64,000 bases of DNA from Gammaproteobacteria bacterium (lineage in GTDB: Bacteria; Pseudomonadota; Gammaproteobacteria; Pseudomonadales; JAUIET01): assembly GCA_030431775.1 (NCBI GenBank), contig JAUIHW010000010.1, forward strand, positions 1-64,000, given 5' to 3'. A program made the translations under genes and the position numbers. Within the stretch, counting starts at the first letter, position 1, and every line of letters starts with the position of its first letter. The notes under the pieces were generated by a model. It was not told the origin of the DNA and made no database searches. It was given only the letters and a program-made list of their open reading frames with translations. Below, in pieces: positions 9,101-14,097 of the stretch.

Positions 9101-10855
9101 CTGAATGGTAGTGTTGGAATGAAAACCATCCACTTCGATGCCGACAAACGTCGCATTACCAATAATGTTGTCCAACACCTGGTTATTGTCGCCAAGCACT
9201 TTTACGCCATCACCGACGGAAAACGCAATCGAACCGTCCTGCGACATACCGATGGTATTACCTTGTACTAGATTGCCATCGCTCTGGATTTCCACAGCGA
9301 CATCGATAGCGCCCGCAATAAGGTTACTGTGTGCTGAGAGTATGCCGCCTATGGTATTGGCATTTGAGCCGTTTTGAGTCCGCACTCCATCAAACGTAAA
9401 TGCCCGCTCATTTGTACCTGTTGGGTCGACACCAATGTAGTTTCCTCGAACGTTGTTGCCCGAAGTGCTGAACCCATCCATGACAATGCCGTTAGCACTG
9501 TCGCCGATGACATTGCGGCCTGCATCGGTACCGTCGCCGATCAAATTGTTGCTGGCGCCCTGGATAATAAAAATACCCGCACCGCCGCTTGTACCATTGC
9601 CCGTACCATCAGGGTTGATGCCGATGTAGTTTCCAATGATCTGATTGCTATCGGAGCCGCGAATTTGAATTAAGTCCGTTCCAAAGTTAACGATGCTGAG
9701 CCCCTGAATCGTGCTGCCGTCACTTCCCGGGTCGAGCTGCAGCCCGTCAGCACTCATCCCGCCGCCATCAATGACAATCACTGGCGTATCGACGTAGTCC
9801 GGATTGCTGGTACCGTCGATATTTATGGTGTCGGTAATTGCCGGTAGCGCGCTGGACAGCGATATGATGTGTGGCCCACCGCCGGCAATATTGAATTCGA
9901 TAATATCTGCACCACCGTTGGCATTGGCATCGAGAATGGCCTGTCTTAACGAACCCGCTCCTGAATCATTGGTGTTGGTAACCGTGAACGTTGCGAAAAC
10001 ATTGCTGAAACTCGCCTGAAATTTTGTGCTGAAGACGATGGAGGAGTTTACCTCGCCAGTGGCATATTCCAGCTGCCAGTCACCACCCAGTGCTTCGGCA
10101 CCCGTGCGGTCATCGGAGGCGGCTACGTCAGCGCCGGTGAGTTGCGCCAGCGTGGTGGCGAATTTCTCCCCTGCGTCGGTGGAGGCGAGATCACAGCCGT
10201 AAATAAGTATGTCGGCGTCAGCGTCCAGGCTTAGTTGCCAGCCCGTCAGAATCGCTGAAGCGGCGTTCAGGTCTGCTAAGCCGATCGTTTCTCCGCCGAG
10301 ATTAATTTCGCCATCGCTACCGTGGGAAATCAGATGAACAGCATCTACCGATTGGAATTGCGAAACGATCTTGTCTAGTTGCGCCAAGCCGTCACCGGTA
10401 TTCTCAAGAACAAATACATGAAGATTGCTGTTTGAGCGCGCGCGTAAGTCATCCAGGACGCTGTCATATCCGGGAGTGGCCGGATCGATGATCACCAGTT
10501 CTGTACGCTCTTCCAACGCTTCTTCTTGCGTTGTATTGGTGACTAAGGTGACGCTGTCTGTTTTGCTGGGTAGTTGCTCTGTTTCAAAGGAAAAAGAAAC
10601 ACCGGCGCTTTTTCCCGGGTTGGTGAGTATCTTATTGTGTGACAAGCCCGCCAGCTGACTATTGAGGTCACTGCTGTTCTGTTCAACCAGCTCGTGATAA
10701 TCAGCGCCGTCGATGGTAATTGTGTTGGCGTCGAACTGCGCCAAGCCTTCCAGGCCCGCTGAAAACAGAACTCTGGGCTCCAGCTCCTCAATAATACTGG
10801 GCGGTGCTGCTGGTCTGGGCGTTGGTGGCCTGCACGTTGATTTCTTTTTAGCCAC
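1..10855 (-). CDS. Giant LEPR-motif/DUF4347 multidomain surface protein (3' end outside window)
   Basis: One minus-strand frame stays open from a GTG at 10855 to the window edge (3618 codons). An in-frame TAG at 10937-10939 and no ATG in between fix the GTG, although its ribosome site is weak. Residues 23-33 read EELEPRVLFSA, the short LEPR-type motif found at the N-terminus of very large bacterial surface proteins. No classical signal peptide is seen. Then come DUF4347 (about 118-268, with HLISHGSDGEI), a right-handed beta-helix region (about 288-665), a LamG-like domain (about 818-983), a C-type-lectin-like domain (about 1085-1222, with WLGASDAG and YIVEW), a cadherin-like segment, a second LamG-like domain (about 1405-1605), seven delta-60 repeats (about 1632-2020) and cadherin-like repeats to the end. 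Inferred role: exported adhesin or matrix protein. The four genes upstream probably export it. Domain names come from motif reading; the missing C-terminus could carry an anchor or secretion signal. Confidence 0.9.
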   Translation of the reverse strand, partial: MAKKKSTCRPPTPRPAAPPSIIEELEPRVLFSAGLEGLAQFDANTITIDGADYHELVEQNSSDLNSQLAGLSHNKILTNPGKSAGVSFSFETEQLPSKTDSVTLVTNTTQEEALEERTELVIIDPATPGYDSVLDDLRARSNSNLHVFVLENTGDGLAQLDKIVSQFQSVDAVHLISHGSDGEINLGGETIGLADLNAASAILTGWQLSLDADADILIYGCDLASTDAGEKFATTLAQLTGADVAASDDRTGAEALGGDWQLEYATGEVNSSIVFSTKFQASFSNVFATFTVTNTNDSGAGSLRQAILDANANGGADIIEFNIAGGGPHIISLSSALPAITDTINIDGTSNPDYVDTPVIVIDGGGMSADGLQLDPGSDGSTIQGLSIVNFGTDLIQIRGSDSNQIIGNYIGINPDGTGNGTSGGAGIFIIQGASNNLIGDGTDAGRNVIGDSANGIVMDGFSTSGNNVRGNYIGVDPTGTNERAFTFDGVRTQNGSNANTIGGILSAHSNLIAGAIDVAVEIQSDGNLVQGNTIGMSQDGSIAFSVGDGVKVLGDNNQVLDNIIGNATFVGIEVDGFHSNTTIQGNIIGTDATQSYDHGITESGILFENGATGATIGGTGAGEGNVITNSGQGGVWTAGISISSSANDLRMVGNLIYGNAGLGIDIDNDGVTENDDFDADSGTNQENNFPEISSVTVDGAGTTVTVSGTYHSAVNRPGIIIDFYATPNEGDHGDREGKVYLGSTTVNTDGSGNATFSNVALTGFIGTVNTGDVITATASSFSSFTSEFSQGVVAVAASGNSAPNELQVTETTKGGFELNADGGNDAFLRVNDGDGVLGGRTAFTFETRFSIASPHPGVEGIASYHTANGADEFRVYIDTGSLNVLVKNSNLTLSGIDYEAVLTDGETHTLSLTWSNSGDLNVYVDGTLIETVIGVASGQSIDTGGVLVLGNEQDTVGGQYSVGQAFTGTFYDARFFDDVRSENEVAENYHVTLPYDEAGLIANWTFNNLSTAGVVVDTVSGNNLSLQTVNAPGFTADDPALTLAVDENTATGAVVGTITGTDVDREAQITQLLAADPALVYNAETGKFYKFVNIGVDWTTAHGTAQSTLLSGINGQLATIRSATEFNAVRQLGLDAGGTGAWLGASDAGVEGEWRWYDGATLADQFADSAGEPVNGGFTAFGALEPSGGLTENHLEFDLGAGQWNDLNGGNSRAYIVEWNADEVLDGTESLSYSITSQTQAGAFAIDADSGQITVADSSLLDYETNTAHNVTVEVTDAAGNAYSESMAIAIDNGLEAVQTVPGAQNVNEDQVLTFSTGNGNAVSVTDTFGATNSLMQVSLSANDGVLNLSQTTGLTFVEGSQGSGSFVINGTESDLNAALEGMTFTPNADYNGAVTLNMQTSLGVNQEGFYTFEGGNANDLAAGTANDGVFVGDATTVSDGQRGEVLALDGTGDYVQITGLFDEPGSLTLSGWVNFTGSTDGELISLGGNVFLRIDEMVGALGVSASYRDSGGTFYHTSSGEFISGTGWRHVAYTLDSAGNTQTVYIDGVAVATTNYTQAIAYTLGGTDTTIGVNANTLNSKLFQGKIDDARIYSRALSADEISALAADAAEANNNVAITVDALNDAPTFFVGDGITTNFPTTADWVSDLVQQPDGKLVSIGSSADGVTLTRFNEDGSLDTGFGTGGRATDTLGGGANIGGGAIQDDGKFLVVGGISNESFIARFNADGTLDTSFDGDGIFQIDLSATSSEYLQDVVVQPDGKIVAVGYANISLDEQMTAIRLNTNGSLDTGFNGTGYQVMDIGPGDDRLSAVSLDSSGRIVAVGQTFNGSENDVAVVRFNPDGTLDTSLDGDGIATFDIGGSGNYDGATAVAVDAFDRIVIGGVTNTGNSESLAMRLAENGTLDTSFNSTGYHIISAGVPHEGITDLKLQSDGKIVMVGSAYTPVGINDVSVIRLNTDGTLDTTFDGDGLVRQPIGTATDDASAVVIDTAGDIIVAGRTDAATNGFHLMRFDSSGQLDTRFDLENTLDGNPTFVEGGAAVLLDTDVQIFDAELAALNGGAGNYAGASLTIVRNGGANSDDLLSFNDGNGITLSGGSLIKNSQIIATFDTTTTAGQLVITFTDANTEIPTSVDVNNIFRQITYSSGNQDPPSSVLLDWVFDDGNSGSQGTGGARQALGSTTVSITAVNDEQQLVTNNTLNLLEGSTGNVISAGLLETTDVDNTASELVYTVDVDTANGTLRLAGLALSAGSTFTQADVNAGIVTYDHDGSETTVDSFDFSVDDGTGSTSSATFSMTISGINDAPVMDNSGTLQLSPITEDQTSNSGNLVSDILASDSGNPITDVDSGAVEGIAIYSLSSGNGTWQYNIGGGWTDVGTVADNNALLLRASDELRFVPDGADADFASVLFKAWDQTSGTAGSKVDASLTGGSTAFSDLVEVATISVSAVNDAPQATNLNAAESYTEDTPLDLVDIVVSDVDHSTTTVTLTLSDAAAGSLSTGTSGAVTSTYNAGTGVWSASGAIADVNALLAGVTFTPTLNYNSSFTIATSVSDGVAPALTGTKTMTGSAVNDEQVLATNTGTTVNEGSTGNVVTTVMLQTTDVDNTPAQLMYTVDTTPTNGTLYNNGVVLNASDTFTQADIDANLITYDHDGSQTAADFFDFTVDDGAGTTSSDTFNWTVSNINDPPFLNMSVGSAGYTENSGSVIVDPSVTITDADFLDFDGGVLTASLVLGGTANDRLLVLDQGSGAGEVNVIGSTISIDGSQIASFSGGTGTGDDLVITFNSNALVDDVQAVARRIAFNNVSENPSSDVRAVSMIVSDGDGGTSLSDQRVVTVTPVNDAPTGADNSVVTNEDTDYVLAAGDFGFTDPAEGDAFSAVVITTAPSNGTLYNDANSDGVVDVGEALTNLDVVSTTDISAGQLKFRPVANANGAGYDSFTFQVRDDGGTTDGGMNTDPTARTLVIDVTAVNDEQLLATNTGTTVNEGSTGNVVTTAMLQTTDVDNTPAQLMYTVDTTPTNGTLYNNGVVLNASDTFTQADIDANLITYDHDGSQTSSDSFDFTVDDGQGTTSSNTFNWTVSNLNDAPVASGIEGAALAYTEGDGAVPITATLSLADVDDLNLESAMVQITGNYVNGEDVLAFTDQNGISGNWDAGTGTLSLTGTATVAEYQAALRSVSFSNALQLPTASMRTISFTVNDGDVDSNTQIRGVNVISVNDDPINAGLFPADISVTEDVVSNVDLSSVNIVDVDHNGSNLDVILSTSTGGELSASSGGGVTVAGSGTDTLILTGTLVDLNAFMDVPANISYLHSAANTEGNDADTITVIVNDNGNTGTGGGTNQNFGTTNVDIGAVNDEQLLATNTGTTVNEGSTGNVVTAAMLQTTDVDNTPAQLVYTVDTTPTNGTLYNNGVVINASDTFTQADIDANLITYDHDGSQTAADSFDFTVDDGAGTTSSDTFNWAVTNVNDAPTAANNTVTTNEDTDYTFTAADFNFSDVDGDTMASVEITALEAVGSLQLNGVDVTLNQIITKGDIDSGLLTFTPAADANGLGHDSFEFSVNDGTVDSVSSYTMTIDVTAVNDEQLLATNTGTTVNEGSTGNVVTTAMLQTTDVDNTPAQL
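554..793 (-). repeat. Near-identical 240-bp intragenic repeat, copy 2
   Basis: A 240-bp unit encodes an 80-residue cadherin-like module containing TFTQADIDANLITYDHDG and TTDVDNTPAQL. Compared with the copies at 1703 and 2900 only scattered single-base changes are visible. The flanking DNA is clearly more diverged, which suggests recent duplication or gene conversion. Confidence 0.9.
1703..1942 (-). repeat. Near-identical 240-bp intragenic repeat, copy 3
   Basis: Same 240-bp unit and same frame as at 554-793, about 1.15 kb away. The DNA just to its left (1632-1702) is only moderately similar to the equivalent stretch of the other copies, so the near-identity has a sharp edge. Confidence 0.9.
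2900..3139 (-). repeat. Near-identical 240-bp intragenic repeat, copy 4
   Basis: Same 240-bp unit as at 554 and 1703, with changes such as GTAATGC for GCCATGC and CACCTGTTC for CAGCTGTTC. A more diverged relative of the module lies around 3990-4300, showing an older layer of the same duplication. Confidence 0.88.
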
Positions 10856-11008
10856 TGTTCGGTACTGCCCGCTGCCTAAAGAAGTGCAGCCGGTTTGTCT
10901 GCCCGGTGGCCAGCCAGTGGTGGACCAGAGGCGTGGCTACAAGGCTAAGCTGCTCATTTTGCTGGTTTTTTAAGTTTAGTTGAGAAAGAATCTTCGGTTT
11001 TATTCGGG

Positions 11009-11024
11009 CGTGACGAGGGTCACA
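11009..11024 (-). promoter_or_regulatory. CRP-like palindrome upstream of the giant gene (proximal)
   Basis: On the coding strand this reads TGTGACCCTCGTCACG, one base off the CRP consensus TGTGA-N6-TCACA. It lies about 155 bp before the GTG start of the giant gene. An AT-rich stretch with a TAAACT hexamer (10973-10978) follows and could be the -10. A regulatory role is inferred from the match alone. Confidence 0.45.
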
Positions 11025-11039
11025 TTACAGCATGTTTTT

Positions 11040-11055
11040 TGTGCAGCCGATCACA
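11040..11055 (-). promoter_or_regulatory. CRP-like palindrome upstream of the giant gene (distal)
   Basis: On the coding strand this reads TGTGATCGGCTGCACA, also one base off the CRP consensus. Its centre is 31 bp from that of the proximal site, close to three helical turns, so two dimers could sit on the same DNA face. Confidence 0.42.
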
Positions 11056-11138
11056 ATCCATACTAACTGAATACTTAGGGGAGACGCCGGGGGCAGCGGC
11101 AAGCTGTTTGCACGAGCCGTGTCGCATTAGGTAGCGAA

Positions 11139-12038
11139 TCAGTGGGTTTCTGCTTCGACAATCAGCGGTTCATTGCGCCGGGTGTTGCTGAGTCGTTTAT
11201 GGTCTGGCCGCGCATTACCCAAGGCGAAGCGCGCCCGACATCGCAGGCCACCAAACAGCTTGTAGTCGGGGTTGGGCACACTCAGCCGAACACCAAACGT
11301 GCCGCTGGCCGCATCAACAATGCCGTCCACCACGCTGACAGTCGCCTGGTAACGACCTGTCGCAGGGCTTTCCGGAAACACCTCCACGGTCATGCCTTTG
11401 TGAACCTGGCCAAACAACTCGCGCGGCGCGATAACCTCAACGCGTAAAGGGTTAATTTGTGCAATTTTGAGTATGGGCTTCTCTTCCACCGACTCACCGG
11501 GGTTCAGGTAGCGGTCAACAACAATGCCGCTTAATGGGCTGGTGATGGTTTTTTGCTCGAGCGCAGCTTTGGCCCGCTCCAGCTCCAGTTCGGCGAGGCG
11601 CTTGTTGTTTTTAGCGGTCTCCAGCTCAAGGCGTGCCAGGCGGGCATCGGTATCGGCCTGATCTTTGTCCGCACCGGACACCGCTTTTTTTTTGTGCAGC
11701 TCATGGACCCGCTGACGTTGGCGTGCGGCGAAGCCCGCCGCGATTTGTTTGGAATGAATGGTGTCATCCATCTGGGCACGCTCTCGCGCTAGGGCGACGG
11801 CCGCTTTCTCCACCGACGACTCGAGTTGAACCAGGGCTTGGCCCTCCTCAATCAAGTCGCTTTTGTCGACGGTGATTTCCTGCACAATGCCGTCCACTGA
11901 GCTGCCAAGCTCAACGGTCATTTCCGGCTCGATAAGGCAGTCGAGTTCCTCGATTCCCGCAGAAGCGGCACCGCAAAAGCATCCAGCAGCCAGCGCTGCC
12001 GCATAAATTTTGGCCAAAGAAGTGCAGCGGTCTATCAA
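11139..12038 (-). CDS. Periplasmic adaptor protein, HlyD/RND membrane-fusion type
   Basis: A 299-residue protein with an N-terminal signal segment (AAALAAGCFCGAASA). It has two lipoyl-like half motifs (SSVDGIVQEI and SPLSGIVVDRYLNPGE) around a coiled-coil hairpin of about 90 residues, then a beta-barrel segment. This is the layout of periplasmic adaptors that link an inner-membrane machine to an outer-membrane channel. The start is a TTG at 12038 with no strong ribosome site, so the N-terminus is uncertain. It lies 75 bp after the SecA-like gene and 283 bp before the giant gene, on the same strand. Neither an ABC transporter nor an RND pump is nearby, so its partner is probably the M50/HlyD or GAF/HlyD protein. 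Role in exporting the giant protein is inferred from context. Confidence 0.82.
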   Translation of the reverse strand: MIDRCTSLAKIYAAALAAGCFCGAASAGIEELDCLIEPEMTVELGSSVDGIVQEITVDKSDLIEEGQALVQLESSVEKAAVALARERAQMDDTIHSKQIAAGFAARQRQRVHELHKKKAVSGADKDQADTDARLARLELETAKNNKRLAELELERAKAALEQKTITSPLSGIVVDRYLNPGESVEEKPILKIAQINPLRVEVIAPRELFGQVHKGMTVEVFPESPATGRYQATVSVVDGIVDAASGTFGVRLSVPNPDYKLFGGLRCRARFALGNARPDHKRLSNTRRNEPLIVEAETH

Positions 12039-12113
12039 AGTGCGCCCGACATCTATACTTATTCCAACTCTAAGAATAGAACATTTTTAGGGTAAGGCCA
12101 TGAGTTGCACGGC

Positions 12114-14024
12114 CTACTCACTGTTGCCTGTAAATGCCAGCAACTCGTCCATACGCTGATCTGTGCGCAGAATCTGGCGCCGTTGCTCTTTCAGGCGGTT
12201 TTGAGTTTTTCTTTGGGGTATTCGTGTGAAAAGGCTTTGTGCGCTTACAAAGTCTGCAACCAGCCCGTCTTCGCCGGCTTGGGCCTTTTTTAAAAGTGTC
12301 ATTGGGTAGTAAGTGCTAACTAACTCATCCTCAAGTGAGACGAACAGTTCATAACTGCCGGGCTCGCCCTGACGGCCGCAACGGCCAAATAACTGTCGGT
12401 CTATGCGCCTGGATGAGTTTGGTTCACAGGCAATTACATACAACCCGCCCAGTTTGGCGACGCCCGCGCCCAGTTTAATATCTGTTCCACGGCCCGCCAT
12501 ATTAGTGGCAACAGTGATGGCGTTGCGCAGCCCGGCACCCGCAATCACCAGCGCCTCGTCGGCGTCCTGCCGGGCATTCAATACATGGTGCGCCAAGCCG
12601 GCCTGCTTCAGTAAAGCGCTGAGCCGTTCCGAGCTGGCCAGCGATGCGGTGCCAAGAAGCAGCGGTTGGCCACGACCGTGCACCTCCTGTACTCGTTGTA
12701 CTATGGCTTGATATTTACGCTGATCGTCAGTGTACAGGCGGCAGCCGCAATCCTTGGCGTGGCGTGGTTTATGCGTTGGTATCAACAGCGTTGCAACTCC
12801 GTAAGCACTGTGTAACTCACTGGCTGACTCCTGCAGCGTGCCACTCATGCCGGCCAGGTGAAGATAGCGAAGAAAGAAGCGCTGGTAACTGATTTTGGCC
12901 AGAGTCTCGCGTTGCCCGGTTAGCTGGCATCCCTCTTTGTGTTCAACCATCTGGTGCAAGCCCTGTTGCCAGGCGCGGTCTGGCATGGTTCGACCGGTAT
13001 TAGGGTCGATAATTTCTATTTGGCCTCCGCGCAGTAAATAGTGCTGGTCCCGTTTGTACACGTGCAGGGCGAGCAGGGCCTGTTGCACCAGCCATTCACG
13101 CCGCCGGCGGCCCTGCCAAAGGCCATTAAGGCGCTGTTGTGCACAGAAGTCAGCAAGCCGCGATTGGCCGTTGGCTGTTAGCGCCACGGTATTGCGATGG
13201 CTGTGTATGCTGAAATCCTGTTGTTCCTTCAGTTCAGCGGCCATGCGCAGGGCCTGTTCATACAAATGCTGGCGTTGCGGATCCTGCACTTCACGCGATA
13301 GTAATAATGGTGTACTGGCTTCATCGATCATCACCGAGTCCGCCTCATCGACGATGGCGAAGCATAAGCCTCTAAGCACCGGGCCGCTCTGCAGGTCAAA
13401 CTCCCGCAGCTTCAGTGCCAGAGCGCTGCTTTCATTCTGCATCACCAGCCGGTCACGTAAATAGTCAAAAGCCACCTGCTTATTGGTGCAGTAAACAATA
13501 TCAGACCGGTAGGCCTCCCGTCGTTGCTCCGTAGACATCGATTCTGCTACCGCGGCACAACTTAAGCCAAGGGCTTCGTACAATGGTGTCATTTCCTGAG
13601 CATCGCGAGCAACCAGATACTCGTTAGTGGTAATGACATGAACTGGAATGCCGGCCATTGCGGCGCTGGCAGCCGCCAGTGTCGCTGTCAGGGTTTTTCC
13701 TTCACCGGTGTTCATTTCCACCAGATTGCCTTGGGCCATTGCCCAGGCCGCCAAAAGCTGCACATCGTGGTGGCGCATGCTCAGGCAATGTCCGGATGCC
13801 TGGCGCACCAACGCAAAAGCGCGGGCAAGCAAGTCGTCCCGTAATCCGTTAAGGCTAAGCTCTTTTATAAGAATGCTTTTTTGCTCTAGCCATTCTGGCG
13901 AGCCAAACTCCGCTAGCTGATGGCTGGCCTGGTTTACCTGTTGTGCAATCGCCTCTGTGGTTAATACCTGCCTGGCATGCAACCTTTTCGCCGGCAGCAC
14001 CAATCGGCGGTTAATGCGATCCAT
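12114..14024 (-). CDS. SecA-like preprotein translocase ATPase, shortened paralogue
   Basis: A 636-residue SecA-family motor. Visible are Walker A MNTGEGKT (104-111), Walker B with IVDEADSVMIDEAS (about 224-236), a MSGTL motif and the second motor half with ATNMAGRGTDIKLG and GRCGRQGEPGS. Housekeeping SecA is about 900 residues; here the C-terminal scaffold and wing are mostly missing and there is no zinc-binding tail. The chosen ATG has a strong AAAGGAGT six bases before it; an upstream ATG at 14105 would add 27 residues and overlap the M50 gene but lacks such a site. This is a specialised SecA and not the essential one. Because it sits between the M50/HlyD gene and the adaptor and giant genes, it probably drives transport of the LEPR protein. 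The function is inferred. Confidence 0.88.
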   Translation of the reverse strand: MDRINRRLVLPAKRLHARQVLTTEAIAQQVNQASHQLAEFGSPEWLEQKSILIKELSLNGLRDDLLARAFALVRQASGHCLSMRHHDVQLLAAWAMAQGNLVEMNTGEGKTLTATLAAASAAMAGIPVHVITTNEYLVARDAQEMTPLYEALGLSCAAVAESMSTEQRREAYRSDIVYCTNKQVAFDYLRDRLVMQNESSALALKLREFDLQSGPVLRGLCFAIVDEADSVMIDEASTPLLLSREVQDPQRQHLYEQALRMAAELKEQQDFSIHSHRNTVALTANGQSRLADFCAQQRLNGLWQGRRRREWLVQQALLALHVYKRDQHYLLRGGQIEIIDPNTGRTMPDRAWQQGLHQMVEHKEGCQLTGQRETLAKISYQRFFLRYLHLAGMSGTLQESASELHSAYGVATLLIPTHKPRHAKDCGCRLYTDDQRKYQAIVQRVQEVHGRGQPLLLGTASLASSERLSALLKQAGLAHHVLNARQDADEALVIAGAGLRNAITVATNMAGRGTDIKLGAGVAKLGGLYVIACEPNSSRRIDRQLFGRCGRQGEPGSYELFVSLEDELVSTYYPMTLLKKAQAGEDGLVADFVSAQSLFTRIPQRKTQNRLKEQRRQILRTDQRMDELLAFTGNSE

Positions 14025-14030
14025 GATGAA

Positions 14031-14038
14031 ACTCCTTT
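14031..14038 (-). promoter_or_regulatory. Ribosome binding site deciding the secA-like start
   Basis: AAAGGAGT on the coding strand lies six bases before the ATG at 14024. It favours this start over the upstream ATG at 14105. Confidence 0.7.
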
Positions 14039-14097
14039 GCTCATCACGTTCGGGATAATTGCCGTGGCGAATGCCTGGACGATGGCTTGCGTTGTGC

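Noticed and set aside
10543..10791. Minus-strand 82-codon frame at the start of the giant gene
   Set aside because: It is in another frame of the DUF4347 N-terminal region; the LEPR-containing frame is the real one.
10919..10957. Short ATG-started frame in the giant gene's leader
   Set aside because: It encodes only six residues before the TAG at 10937 and has no ribosome site; a control role cannot be supported.
35..10973. Many plus-strand open frames of 60-160 codons opposite the giant gene
   Set aside because: They are antisense shadows of a long repetitive minus-strand frame; their repeated look (for example at 560, 1709 and 2906) comes from the 240-bp repeats.
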